From Hyphobacterium indicum (GTDB lineage: Bacteria > Pseudomonadota > Alphaproteobacteria > Caulobacterales > Maricaulaceae), in NCBI RefSeq assembly GCF_003129605.1, contig NZ_QBDX01000004.1:992001-1056000 (forward strand): a DNA stretch of 64,000 bases, read 5' to 3'. The notes under the pieces are model-generated. The model searched no databases, had not been told where the DNA came from, and saw only the letters and a list, made by a program, of their open reading frames with translations. The position numbers and the translations under genes are program-made. Positions 53,353 through 62,399 of the stretch are shown one piece after another. Numbering within the stretch: the first letter of the stretch is position 1; each line of letters starts with the position of its first letter.

Positions 53353-54788
53353 GCCCCTTCCTCATCAATGCCCGGATCATCGGGCGGACGGGGGGCGGCA
53401 TAGAATTCGGGCACAGCACTGGCCTTCCTGGCCGGTTTCGGCGCTTCCAGCAGTGCATTTTCCGGCACCGCTCCGGCGGCAATCTCGAAGCGCTCATAGC
53501 GCGGATGGGTCATGCGGCCTTCATCGCCATAGGCATACACCATCCGCTTCCAGTCTTCCGGGGAGTAGGAAAAGGCGCGGCCTTCTCCGTCAATATCCGA
53601 CCAGTCCGCTTCTCCGGGTGCGTGCGAGGCGCGGGTCATCCAGCGCCGGGCCGCCGCATCGTCATCTTCCTGCCGGGCCAGCCGCGACGCCAGCGCGCAC
53701 AGCCGCGCGGACGGCGTTCCCATGTTCAAAAGCGGATCCAGAACGGCGCGCGCCGCCTCGGCCTGAGAGGCATCCAGCGCTGCTTCGGCCAGCAGCAGCT
53801 TTGATTCGCGGTGCTCGGGACGTGTCGCGGCCAGCAGGCGCAGCCGTTCGGCCCGCTTCGCCCTTGTGTCGGATTTGCGCAGATCACCCAGCGCTCTCGC
53901 CAGGGCCGGGTGAGGATCGGTTGACCAGGCCGCCTTGATCAGTTCTTCCGCGCGCTTGTGCCGGCGAGCCGGGGCGAGCAGGCGAGCTGCGAGGACAACA
54001 GCAGGGGCAAAGCCCGGGGCGGCCGATACGGCCTTCTCGGCCAGTGATCGCGCTGTCTCCGGCTCACTGGCTTCATATTCGAGGGCCCGGGCGGTCAGCA
54101 GAACGGCACGTCGGCGGCGGGCACGGTCCACCGGAATACGGCGGCGTTTCTCACCTTCATTCAGCGCGTCCAGCGCGGCCGCCCAGTCGCCTTGCGCGAC
54201 TTGCGCGTCAAACAGGGCGTCGAACGCCCAGCTGGCTGATCTTGATTGGTCAAATGCGGCCTTGGCATAGGCTGCGGCCTCGGAATGCGCGCCGCGCTCA
54301 TGGGCGATCTGGGCCAGTCCACGCTGGGCCACCAGTTTCGATTTCGGGTCCTCCAGCATGGCCTCATAATGCGCCTCGGCTCCGGGAAGATTGCCGGCCG
54401 CTTCGGCGGCACGGGCTGCCAGCAGGCGCGACAGGGCGGGGCGGTCCAGCAAGGCATCTGCGCGCGCCGCCTGACGGACGGCGATCTCGCCTTCACCGGC
54501 GGCAGCGGCGATCAACGCGTTTTCCAGCGCATCGAAGCCTTTTTCCTTGCGGCGGCGGACATTGAACTGACGGAATTTGTCGGGCGCAGTCCAGAGGCCA
54601 AGGATCAGCCGCCAGACGACAAGAATGGCGAAGGTCGCAATCAGGAACAGGCCGATGGCGAGGGCAAACGGCATCTGCCCTTCAATCCCGAGGAACTGAA
54701 AGCTGACCGAGCCGGGGTTGAGCGTCAGGAAAACACTCAGCGCTGAGGCCATGATGACGACAATGACAACAAGGATGAGACGGATCAT
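53349..54788 (-). CDS. hemY: HemY-type TPR membrane protein (haem operon)
   Basis: This 479-residue protein has two N-terminal membrane helices (about residues 1-22 and 40-63) with the HemY_N pattern SVSFQFLGIEGQMPFALAIGLFL. A long series of TPR-like helical repeats follows (GNLPGAEAHYEAML, HSEAAAYAKAAFDQS) and ends in a proline-rich tail. This is the HemY of hemCDXY operons, not the protoporphyrinogen oxidase of the same name. Its role may be to organise tetrapyrrole enzymes at the membrane. It overlaps both neighbours by 4 bases. Confidence 0.9.
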   Translation of the reverse strand: MIRLILVVIVVIMASALSVFLTLNPGSVSFQFLGIEGQMPFALAIGLFLIATFAILVVWRLILGLWTAPDKFRQFNVRRRKEKGFDALENALIAAAAGEGEIAVRQAARADALLDRPALSRLLAARAAEAAGNLPGAEAHYEAMLEDPKSKLVAQRGLAQIAHERGAHSEAAAYAKAAFDQSRSASWAFDALFDAQVAQGDWAAALDALNEGEKRRRIPVDRARRRRAVLLTARALEYEASEPETARSLAEKAVSAAPGFAPAVVLAARLLAPARRHKRAEELIKAAWSTDPHPALARALGDLRKSDTRAKRAERLRLLAATRPEHRESKLLLAEAALDASQAEAARAVLDPLLNMGTPSARLCALASRLARQEDDDAAARRWMTRASHAPGEADWSDIDGEGRAFSYSPEDWKRMVYAYGDEGRMTHPRYERFEIAAGAVPENALLEAPKPARKASAVPEFYAAPRPPDDPGIDEEGA

Positions 54789-56044
54789 GTCGGGTCGGCC
54801 TCCGCCTCGGCCGCCAATGCGGCCCGCAATTCATCCAGCGCGGCATCGATCGCCAGGCGTGCGCGCGCCTGCACCAGCCAGCCCTGTGCCGCCTCGAGCG
54901 CCGGGCCTTCCAGCTGCTCGGTCAGCAGCACAGCGCCTGCCAGGTCCGCGCGGTCAAGGCGTTCACTTGCCAGCGCAACGCGCGCCAGAGGGCCGGTCTC
55001 GCCGCCCGAAGACGGGCGCACTTCAATCAGGCCGAAAAAGACCCGGTTGGTCCCGATGGCATCTTCCATCTCCTGCCGGGGATATGTGTTCGCAAGAGTC
55101 TCGCGATCCGGCACGCCGGACCGGGCATGAACAGCCAGCGCGTCCAGCGCAGCCGGGCCGGGCCAGAGCCGCGCCAGCGCTGCGCGTTCCGCCTCGAAGG
55201 ACTGCCCGCTCCGCGCCGCCTCGATCACGGCCACCAGCGCCAGCGACCGTGCTGCGAGCTGCCGGTCGGATGTTTCGCCATCCGCGCGGCGTTCCGCACG
55301 CTCTGCCAGCCGGTTTTCAAGCGCTTCGATGCGCCCGGTCAATCCGGTCAGATCCGCAGCTGGTATGGCTTCCAGAGCCGAAATCCGGGACTCCAGCGGC
55401 GCGATATCAGCCTGAACCGGTATTTCGATGGCTTCCAGCGCGGCCAGACGGGTCTCGATGGGTGAGAGGTCAATCACATCAGCGGAAGAAGACGCCGTCT
55501 CGAGCGCCGACAGCCGCGCATCCAGCTCCGTCAGGACGGCCGGGTCAACGCCGCCGCTCAAGGCGCCAAGCTGGTCCAGTGCCTGATGGGCCAGCGCCGC
55601 ATTCTGTTCCACCGCCGTTTCCAGCGCGGCCAGACGATTGGTCAGGGCCGGATCGGCGGCACCGGCAGAAGCCGCGGCTTCAAGCGCATCCAGCCGGGCC
55701 TCGATGGCGGTCAGGTCGATGGCATCGGGTTCCGGCGCGGATTCCAGGGCTGAAAGACGGGCTTCCAGCCCGGACGCATCAAACACGGCTGGCCCGGGCG
55801 CGGATTCCAGTTCGGAAAGACGCGCCTCCAGCCCGTTGATGCCGGCCGGTTCGGCGCTCGTGCGGTCCAGCGTCCAGGCAATCCAGCCGCCCAGCCCGCC
55901 GCCCGCCAGCGCGGCGATCAGGAAGGTCAGGAAATAACCGCCAATACCGCCGGGCTTTCGCTTGGCGGCGGTTTGCGGCGCATCATCGGCCGGTTCAAAC
56001 TCGGCATCGACGGGTTCGGGTTCAGTCGGATCACTCATATCCAT
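54785..56044 (-). CDS. Mitofilin (Mic60)-like membrane protein
   Basis: This 419-residue protein has an acidic N-terminus, one membrane helix (about residues 33-58), a coiled coil with repeated L-E-A-R-L-S-A-L-E units every 20-30 residues, and a C-terminal mitofilin-like domain. Alphaproteobacterial Mic60 homologues, shown or proposed to shape inner membranes like mitochondrial cristae, are characteristically encoded in the hemC-hemD operon before hemY, exactly as here. The repeated coiled coil is also visible as short DNA repeats. A second ATG at 56038 is an alternative start. Confidence 0.85.
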   Translation of the reverse strand: MDMSDPTEPEPVDAEFEPADDAPQTAAKRKPGGIGGYFLTFLIAALAGGGLGGWIAWTLDRTSAEPAGINGLEARLSELESAPGPAVFDASGLEARLSALESAPEPDAIDLTAIEARLDALEAAASAGAADPALTNRLAALETAVEQNAALAHQALDQLGALSGGVDPAVLTELDARLSALETASSSADVIDLSPIETRLAALEAIEIPVQADIAPLESRISALEAIPAADLTGLTGRIEALENRLAERAERRADGETSDRQLAARSLALVAVIEAARSGQSFEAERAALARLWPGPAALDALAVHARSGVPDRETLANTYPRQEMEDAIGTNRVFFGLIEVRPSSGGETGPLARVALASERLDRADLAGAVLLTEQLEGPALEAAQGWLVQARARLAIDAALDELRAALAAEAEADPT

Positions 56045-56094
56045 CCAGCCGGTGGCTGATTCGCCTTAATGAAATCATGCTGACGCCTGTCATT

Positions 56095-56805
56095 CTATCC
56101 GTCAAAACCGATCCGTCCCAGCATATCCGCTTCATCGGGCGTTTCCGCCACTTTCACCGCGGCCCAGTCCGACCGCACCAGACCGCTGGCCGCCGCCTCG
56201 CTGATCGTGACCGCGATCACCGTGTTGAGATAGTCGGTCAGATCCGCGTCTTCCACCAAAGCCGTGAATGCGATCGCGGCCCGTGGCGAATGAAACAGGG
56301 CCACCGCCAGTTCCCGCTGGCGAATCACCTGCGCCGCTTTGGGGGGCAGCACGGTTTCGGCAACCGCTTCATAGATGACCGCTTCATCAACCTCGAAGCC
56401 CCGCGCCTGCAAGGCGCCGGCAATATCGCCCGCCGCATGCGCGCCACGCAGATGCAGCAGGCGATGGCGCCCCGGCACCAGCCGGGCTTCACACAGGGCA
56501 ATCAGATCATTCGCATCCCCGCCGGCCGACCTGACTTTGGAAAACCCGGCCTCCAGAGCGGCCCTTGCGGTCGCGTCCCCGACGCAGAATGCGGGCAGAT
56601 CGGTCTCGCTGCGGCCGGAGAGCCAGGCGCGCACGCCATTCGGGCTCGTAAACAGCAGCGCGCTGATCCGGCTGAGACCGGCTTCGATCTCGTCGGCAAA
56701 TTCAATCCGCAACAGGGGCGCAATCACCGGGTCTGCGCCGCGCCGCCTGACCTGTTCGGCGGTTCTCGTTGCACCGGGTTCGGAGCGGGTGATCAGGACT
56801 TTCAT
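56095..56805 (-). CDS. hemD: Uroporphyrinogen-III synthase
   Basis: HemD (236 aa) closes and inverts ring D of hydroxymethylbilane to make uroporphyrinogen III. The sequence is poorly conserved in general, but the opening MKVLITRSEPGATRTAEQVRRRG, the LLFTSPNGVRAWL segment and the C-terminal FHSPRAAIAF are typical. Its overlap with hemC (ATGA at 56802-56805) makes the call firm. It feeds hemE, which is encoded far away beside the origin. Confidence 0.93.
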   Translation of the reverse strand: MKVLITRSEPGATRTAEQVRRRGADPVIAPLLRIEFADEIEAGLSRISALLFTSPNGVRAWLSGRSETDLPAFCVGDATARAALEAGFSKVRSAGGDANDLIALCEARLVPGRHRLLHLRGAHAAGDIAGALQARGFEVDEAVIYEAVAETVLPPKAAQVIRQRELAVALFHSPRAAIAFTALVEDADLTDYLNTVIAVTISEAAASGLVRSDWAAVKVAETPDEADMLGRIGFDG

Positions 56806-57743
56806 GATGACGCAATCACATGTGCCAGCCTGTCGCCGCCCGCGCGCCGGATGGCCTCGCCGAGCTCACGGCCGAGATCGCCGGCATCGGCCATCGGGCC
56901 TTCGCGCTGATCCTGCCAGCGTTCGCTGCCATCCGGCAGCAAGGCCTCGCCCCGGATAACCAGCCGGTCACCTTCAAGCACGGCATGGGCGGCCAGCGGC
57001 GTGCGGCAGGAGCCATCCAGTGCTTTCAGGAAAGCCCGCTCGGCCTGCAGGGCCAGCGCGCTGGGCAGATGATTGAGTGGCGCAACAGCGCGCGCCGCAT
57101 CGGCATCATCGGCGCGGATGACCAGCCCGATGGCGGCCTGTCCCGCTGCGGGAAGCATGGTGTCCAGGCCACAGGGCGCAAACCCGCCCTCTGCCCGGCC
57201 CAGGCGTATCAGCCCGGCACGGGCCAGAAATGTGGCATCAACCTCACCGGAGCGGACCTTGCCGAGCCGCGTATCCACATTCCCGCGCAAGGTGACGACG
57301 TCCAGGTCCGGACGCACGGCCAGCGCCTGAGCCTGCCGCCGCAAGCTGGCCGTGCCCAGCCGGGCGCCCTGCGGCAAATCGGAAAGCTGCGCACTGCCGT
57401 CAGCGGTCAACAGCACATCGCGTGGATCCTCACGCTCCAGAATGGCGGCCAGAACCAGCCCGTGCGGCAATTCGGTGGGGACATCCTTCATCGAATGTAC
57501 GGCAATCGCCGCCGTCCCCGACAGCAACGCCTCGTCGATTTCCTTGGTGAACAGGCCTTTTCCGCCGGCTTCGATCAGCCTGCGGTCCGTCAGCCGGTCA
57601 CCGGTGGAAACCAGGCCGTAGACGGGGAAATCATCCGGCGGGGAATCAAACACCGCCAGAAGGGCATCCCGGACCAGATGCGCCTGGGCCAGCGCCAGAG
57701 GGGATTTTCGCGTTGCGAGCGGCAGGGGGTGGCGCAAAGGCAC
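56802..57743 (-). CDS. hemC: Hydroxymethylbilane synthase
   Basis: HemC (313 aa) polymerises four porphobilinogens. The N-terminal TRKSPLALAQA, the VHSMKDVPTELP active-site region, and the cofactor-attachment cysteine C246 in LDGSCRTPLAA are present. It starts with GTG at 57743, preceded by AGGA with 10 bases' spacing. It heads the leftward hemC-hemD-mitofilin-hemY-udk run and is divergent from tsaD with 37 bases between starts, an arrangement seen in many alphaproteobacteria. Confidence 0.95.
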   Translation of the reverse strand: MPLRHPLPLATRKSPLALAQAHLVRDALLAVFDSPPDDFPVYGLVSTGDRLTDRRLIEAGGKGLFTKEIDEALLSGTAAIAVHSMKDVPTELPHGLVLAAILEREDPRDVLLTADGSAQLSDLPQGARLGTASLRRQAQALAVRPDLDVVTLRGNVDTRLGKVRSGEVDATFLARAGLIRLGRAEGGFAPCGLDTMLPAAGQAAIGLVIRADDADAARAVAPLNHLPSALALQAERAFLKALDGSCRTPLAAHAVLEGDRLVIRGEALLPDGSERWQDQREGPMADAGDLGRELGEAIRRAGGDRLAHVIASS

Positions 57744-57780
57744 GTTGCTTTTTCCTGTTCAGGCAGAGTATCGAACCTGC

Positions 57781-58911
57781 ATGGACTTAGACTCCTCTTC
57801 ACCGCTCGCGCAAGACAAGGCCCTCACTGTTCTGGGTCTGGAATCCAGTTGCGATGAAACCGCTGCCGCGATTGTCCGGCTCGAGACGGATGGCCGGGCC
57901 AGTGTACTGGCCGAAAAAGTACGCGGCCAGAATGAGGCCCATGCCCCTTATGGCGGCGTGGTTCCCGAGATTGCCGCCCGCGCCCATGCCGAGGTCATTG
58001 ATGGTCTGGTGAAGGACGTTCTGGACGAATCCGGCCTCACCCTCGCAGAGCTTGACGGGATCGCCGCCACGGCCGGTCCGGGACTGATTGGCGGTCTGAT
58101 GGCCGCCTTGATGACGGCAAAAGGCCTCGCGCTGGGGTCCGGCAAGCCGCTCCTCGCCGTCAATCACCTCGAAGGTCACGCCCTCTCCCCGCGCCTGTCC
58201 GCGCCGCTCGCCTTCCCCTATCTCCTGTTACTGGTGTCCGGCGGGCATACCCAATTGGTGACGGTCGAGGGGGTGGGGCGCTATCACCGCCTCGGCTCGA
58301 CCCTGGATGATGCGGCCGGCGAAGCCTTCGACAAGACCGCCAAGGTGATGGGGCTGGGATTTCCCGGCGGCCCGGCGCTGGAAAAAATGGCGGCGGCCGG
58401 CAATCCGGACCGGTTTGAATTGCCGACGCCCCTCGGACATCGTCCGGGATTCGACTTTTCCTTTGCCGGCCTGAAGACGGCGGCGCGTCAGATCTGGGAA
58501 AGGCTGGAGAATCCGACAGATGCTGACAAGGCGGACCTGGCGGCCGGCATGCAGCGCCAGATCGCGCGCGCCCTCGCCAATCGTGCCTCTAATGCCATGA
58601 AGTATTTCATGGAGACATATCCTGACATACACGAATATGCGTTCGTCGTCGCTGGCGGCGTGGCCGCGAACCGGACCGTCCGCACGGCGCTGGAGGCCGT
58701 GGCGGAAACGCAGGGTTTCCGGCTGATCGCCCCGCCCATGAAATGGTGTACGGACAATGCAGCCATGATCGCGCTGGCAGGAGCCGAACGGCTGCGCCTG
58801 GGTCAGACAGATGAATTGTCCGCACCCGCGCGCGCGCGCTGGCCATTGGACGCGCGATCAGCGAAGCTGGAGCCGGCGATTGGATCAGGCCGGAAAGGAC
58901 CCAAGGCATGA
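57781..58911 (+). CDS. tsaD: tRNA threonylcarbamoyladenosine transferase TsaD
   Basis: TsaD (376 aa) transfers the threonylcarbamoyl group to A37 of ANN-decoding tRNAs. [10 protein letters not shown] starts the fold. The metal-binding histidines are H129 and H133 in [10 protein letters not shown], and SGGHTQLV and VAGGVAANR complete the ASKHA signature. I start at the ATG at 57781, as the longer frame overlaps the hemC promoter. It overlaps gpsA by 4 bases. Confidence 0.96.
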   Translation: MDLDSSSPLAQDKALTVLGLESSCDETAAAIVRLETDGRASVLAEKVRGQNEAHAPYGGVVPEIAARAHAEVIDGLVKDVLDESGLTLAELDGIAATAGPGLIGGLMAALMTAKGLALGSGKPLLAVNHLEGHALSPRLSAPLAFPYLLLLVSGGHTQLVTVEGVGRYHRLGSTLDDAAGEAFDKTAKVMGLGFPGGPALEKMAAAGNPDRFELPTPLGHRPGFDFSFAGLKTAARQIWERLENPTDADKADLAAGMQRQIARALANRASNAMKYFMETYPDIHEYAFVVAGGVAANRTVRTALEAVAETQGFRLIAPPMKWCTDNAAMIALAGAERLRLGQTDELSAPARARWPLDARSAKLEPAIGSGRKGPKA

Positions 58912-59909
58912 GCGATTATCAATCCATCGGTGTGATCGGTGCCGGTGCCTGGGGGACGGCGCTGGCCCAGACCGCGGCGATCGCCGGACGGGACGTCACC
59001 CTCTGGGCGCATGAAGACGCAGTCGCTGACACCATCAACAATGATCACGTCAATTCCGCCTATTTGCCGGACGTCGCGCTCCACGCCCGCATACGGGCGA
59101 CCGCTGATCTGGCGGATCTGGGAAGCTGCGGAGCCATTCTGGCTGTCGCGCCCGCGCAGCATTTGCGGGGCGTTCTGAAACAGTTCGCGCCTTATGCCAC
59201 TGAAGCCTTGCCGATTCTGCTTTGTGCCAAGGGCATCGAACAATCCTCCCTGAAACTGATGACGGAAGTGCTCGCCGAGGAAATTCCATCGGCCATACCG
59301 GCCGTATTGTCAGGTCCCAGCTTCGCCATCGATGTGGCCAGGGGACTGCCCACAGCCGTCACGCTCGCCACCAGCTACAAATCGCTGGGTCATGCCCTCA
59401 TGGAAGCGATCGGGACGCCGCGCTTCCGCCCCTATTGGTCCGGCGATCTGATCGGCGCCGAGATCGGCGGAGCCGTCAAGAATGTGCTCGCCATCGCTTG
59501 CGGCATTGTTGAAGGCCGTGAACTGGGCAAATCGGCCCATGCGGCGCTGATCTCCCGCGGATTTGCTGAAATGACGCGGCTGGCCGTGGCCATGGGGGCC
59601 GAACGCGAAACCCTGTCCGGCCTGTGCGGGCTGGGGGATCTGGTCCTGACCTGCTCTTCCCCGCAATCACGCAACATGTCCTGCGGCATGGCGCTGGGGC
59701 GGGGCGAAACACTGGAAAGCGTCCTCTCGGTCAGGAAGGCGGTCACCGAGGGCGTCACCTCGGCCCCGGCGATTGTGGCTCTGGCAGAAAAACACGGTGT
59801 GGACATGCCGATCTGCGAGGCCATGAATGCGATACTGGCGGGCAAAGTCAGCGTCGATGACGCCGTGGAACAGCTCCTGTCCCGGCCCTTTACCGTCGAG
59901 GGGGACTAG
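58908..59909 (+). CDS. gpsA: Glycerol-3-phosphate dehydrogenase [NAD(P)+]
   Basis: GpsA (333 aa) makes sn-glycerol 3-phosphate for phospholipid synthesis. The N-terminal [13 protein letters not shown] dinucleotide motif is present. The catalytic-domain signature [19 protein letters not shown] holds the active-site lysine, and GLGDLVLTC follows. It is coupled to tsaD by ATGA overlap and followed immediately by a YciI-like gene, so four genes (tsaD, gpsA, YciI, Rieske) appear to be one operon. Confidence 0.96.
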   Translation: MSDYQSIGVIGAGAWGTALAQTAAIAGRDVTLWAHEDAVADTINNDHVNSAYLPDVALHARIRATADLADLGSCGAILAVAPAQHLRGVLKQFAPYATEALPILLCAKGIEQSSLKLMTEVLAEEIPSAIPAVLSGPSFAIDVARGLPTAVTLATSYKSLGHALMEAIGTPRFRPYWSGDLIGAEIGGAVKNVLAIACGIVEGRELGKSAHAALISRGFAEMTRLAVAMGAERETLSGLCGLGDLVLTCSSPQSRNMSCGMALGRGETLESVLSVRKAVTEGVTSAPAIVALAEKHGVDMPICEAMNAILAGKVSVDDAVEQLLSRPFTVEGD

Positions 59910-60200
59910 ATGGCTTATGTCATACGCGCCATTGACCGGCCGGGCGCGCTCGATATCCGGACGGCCAACCGTCAGGCTCATATCGCGTTTCTGAAGGCGG
60001 CAGGTGACCGGCTCTTGCTGGCCGGCCCCCTGCTTTCCGAAGCTGGAGAGATGGCCGGCAGCCTGCTTGTGGTCGACATGGACAGCCCTGCTGACGTTGC
60101 CAGCTGGCTGGCGGACGACCCTTATTCCGCAGCCGGACTCTTTGAGGCGGTCGAGATTACGGCCTTCAAACCCGTCATCACCAGCTTCAAGTCAGACTGA
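59910..60200 (+). CDS. YciI-family protein
   Basis: This 96-residue protein shows the YciI ferredoxin-like fold: AYVIRAIDRPGALDIRTANRQAHIAFL with the conserved His-Ile/Phe, GPLLSEAGEMAGSLLVVDMDS and a YSAAGLFEAVEI ending. The family includes putative dehydratases or hydrolases using His-Asp pairs; the reaction here is unknown. It begins directly after the gpsA stop and overlaps the Rieske gene by one base. Confidence 0.9.
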   Translation: MAYVIRAIDRPGALDIRTANRQAHIAFLKAAGDRLLLAGPLLSEAGEMAGSLLVVDMDSPADVASWLADDPYSAAGLFEAVEITAFKPVITSFKSD

Positions 60201-60529
60201 TGGATTTGCCGCCGCCCGGAACACCGCTTGGACAGTTGAGCCACCTGCCTGATCCGGGCGGGCGTGAAGCGGACTGGGACGGTGCGCCATTATTTCTGGT
60301 GCGCAAGGGCCGGGATGTGCGCTGCTATGTGAATATCTGTCCGCATGCCGGCCGCGCTCTGTCCCTGCCCGACGGCCGGGTTTTTGTGCACAAGGGTGAC
60401 CACATCATCTGCCCGGTTCACGGCGCGACTTTCGCCCTTTTGTCCGGCGCCTGCACCGGTGGTCCGGCAGGGGATCCGCTCACGGCGATTCCGGTCCGGA
60501 TCGAGGCAGACGATATCTTTGCTGCCTGA
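60200..60529 (+). CDS. Rieske [2Fe-2S] domain protein
   Basis: This 109-residue protein is a stand-alone Rieske domain. The cluster ligands are C47 and H49 (CPHAG) and C71 and H74 (CPVHG). No membrane helix or signal is present, so it is a cytosolic ferredoxin-type Rieske electron carrier, not part of the bc1 complex. It overlaps the YciI gene by one base and ends 23 bases before the convergent creatininase-family gene. Its redox partner is not apparent. Confidence 0.9.
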   Translation: MDLPPPGTPLGQLSHLPDPGGREADWDGAPLFLVRKGRDVRCYVNICPHAGRALSLPDGRVFVHKGDHIICPVHGATFALLSGACTGGPAGDPLTAIPVRIEADDIFAA

Positions 60530-60552
60530 TCGAAGCGGCGCCGCTCTTTCTT

Positions 60553-61296
60553 TTAGTCGTTGGCCCGGAAGAAAGCGGTCGCTTCCGTGATCAGCGAATC
60601 CCGTGCGGCCAGGGTTATGGTTTTGCCCTTTTCCGGTGTCGCCTGCGACGGGTCAGATCCAATGCGGCCGTCCGGGAAGGTCTTCCGGTAATCATCTGCA
60701 TCCGCAAAATCACCGTCCGGCGCGATTTTCGGCGTCATCTCCACCTTTTTGACAGAGTCCGGATATCCGTAATAGGTCACTGCCACTTCCGAGGCGGTGG
60801 CATGCGAACCGTCTCCAACCGGGAAAATGTCACGGCAGACTTTCATCACGCCCGGCAAATCCCACCAGTTGCGGCTCTGAATCCGGTAGGGGCAGGCCTC
60901 ACCTGCCAGCGACCAGTTGGAATAGCTCTCGGCGATCGCCGCCTGGATGGTCGGTATATTGCCGCCATGCCCGTTGAGAAAATAAATCCGCTCGAAACCG
61001 TGCCGGACCAGGCTGTCAATCCAGTCCTGGAGCGCGGCAATCATGGTCGAGGGCCGCAGCGTAAGGGTTCCCGCAAAGCCCATATGGTGTTGCGCAATCC
61101 CGACATTGAAGGTCGGCGCGATCAGTAGGTCAGACGCCTGGCTGGCTTCATGCGCGATGATTTCCGGACACAGCGCATCGGTTCCCAGAAGCCCGTTGGG
61201 GCCATGTTGCTCGGTGGATCCGATCGGGATGATGATCCCCCGAGAATGCTCCAGATAGGCTTCGATTTCCTGCCAGGTGGATTGGTGCAACAACAT
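60553..61296 (-). CDS. Creatininase-family metal amidohydrolase
   Basis: This 247-residue protein contains the creatininase metal site: E29 and H31 in GSTEQHGP, D40 in LGTDALCPE, the NGHGGN loop and a later DGSHATASE. Relatives include creatininase, mycofactocin MftE and the riboflavin/F420-linked amidase ArfB. No mycofactocin or creatine genes are nearby, so the substrate is unknown. GAGGGATCGCC precedes the ATG at 61296. Confidence 0.9.
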   Translation of the reverse strand: MLLHQSTWQEIEAYLEHSRGIIIPIGSTEQHGPNGLLGTDALCPEIIAHEASQASDLLIAPTFNVGIAQHHMGFAGTLTLRPSTMIAALQDWIDSLVRHGFERIYFLNGHGGNIPTIQAAIAESYSNWSLAGEACPYRIQSRNWWDLPGVMKVCRDIFPVGDGSHATASEVAVTYYGYPDSVKKVEMTPKIAPDGDFADADDYRKTFPDGRIGSDPSQATPEKGKTITLAARDSLITEATAFFRAND

Positions 61297-61472
61297 GGCG
61301 ATCCCTCTTCATTCAGCTGGATGAAGGGCTACGCCTCGCATCGGCCATTGGCAAGCATTGCGCGTCAGTCGCCGGAACACACGCCCCGTGTTCACGAAAC
61401 TGTGCACGCCGACCGGCTTGTGATTACCGGAAATCCGGAGAGGATGAGGTCAGCAACTTACCGGGGGCATTC

Positions 61473-62267
61473 ATGAGAATTGCAGCGACATTGATATCAC
61501 TACTGGGCCTGGCGGCATGTTCGGCCGCCGAACCACCTTCCACAGTATCCGCGGCGCCGGTTGAGCTCGCCTCCCACATTGTCACGGCGGTCAATGATTC
61601 CGCTCGCCCCGAAGCCGATATGCAACGCGATGCCGGCCGCCACCCGGCCGAAATCCTGACATTTGCGGGGGTACAGCCCGGCTGGCGCGTGGCCGATCTG
61701 GGCGCAGGCAGCGGCTATTATTCGCGCATCCTGTCCGGTGCCGTGGGCATGGACGGAGAGGTGATTTCCGAGAATATGGACTGGATTGTCGAGCGTTTCC
61801 CGAGCGCCGACGAGGCCATCGCCGCCCTGGCCGAAGAGCGTGACAATGTCACCCGGCTGGTTTCCCCGGTGCCCTCGATTCTCGACGGCTATGACAATGA
61901 GCTGGATGCCGCTTTCATGATGCTGATCTATCATGACCAGGCGTGGGTGCAGGAAGGCTTCGAAGCCCCGACTCGTGAAGACCGGATCGCCATGAACCGC
62001 TCCATATTCAACGCCTTGCGTCCCGGCGGCGTCTATCTTGTTGTCGACCATCGGGCCGAAGACGGTACAGGTGACAGCGTGATTGGTGACTATCATCGCA
62101 TCGACGAGGCCTTCGTTCGTGAAGAGATCGAGGCTGTGGGCTTCGAGCTGGCCGGCGAATCCGGCATTCTCTCCAACCCGGACGATACGCGGACGATTTC
62201 GGTCTTCGATCCGTCCATTCGCGGCAATACCGACCGCTTTGTACTGCTCTACCGGAAACCGCTTTGA
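61473..62267 (+). CDS. Exported lipoprotein with a class I methyltransferase fold
   Basis: This 264-residue protein has a signal ending LLGLAAC with the lipidation cysteine at residue 16. The rest is a Rossmann methyltransferase with the SAM-binding loop DLGAGSGYYSR (D75-G81), HPAEILTFAGVQPGWRVA before it and a NALRPGGVYLVVDHRAEDG post-motif. Relatives annotated as predicted methyltransferases with lipoprotein signals are widespread in proteobacteria. A SAM enzyme in the periplasm is puzzling, as SAM is cytosolic. The preceding 176-bp gap has no gene. Confidence 0.88.
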   Translation: MRIAATLISLLGLAACSAAEPPSTVSAAPVELASHIVTAVNDSARPEADMQRDAGRHPAEILTFAGVQPGWRVADLGAGSGYYSRILSGAVGMDGEVISENMDWIVERFPSADEAIAALAEERDNVTRLVSPVPSILDGYDNELDAAFMMLIYHDQAWVQEGFEAPTREDRIAMNRSIFNALRPGGVYLVVDHRAEDGTGDSVIGDYHRIDEAFVREEIEAVGFELAGESGILSNPDDTRTISVFDPSIRGNTDRFVLLYRKPL

Positions 62268-62399
62268 TCGCACGCCGCAGAATGCTATAATTGATCGGCG
62301 AACTGGGTCAGACCGTCAGGTCAGACACGGTTAGGCAATGATCGGGCGGCCGTCGCTATGCAGATGCGCCGCCCGTTCGCATATCTGACGCCCGGTTTT

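Noticed and set aside
54718-55839. 373-codon rightward frame opposite the mitofilin-like gene
   Set aside because: Composition is almost all Pro, Arg, Ala and Gln, as expected from the complement of a repetitive coiled-coil gene.
55300-55870. Periodic DNA repeats as a CRISPR array
   Set aside because: The periodicity encodes coiled-coil units of an open reading frame; the repeats are degenerate and no cas genes are present.
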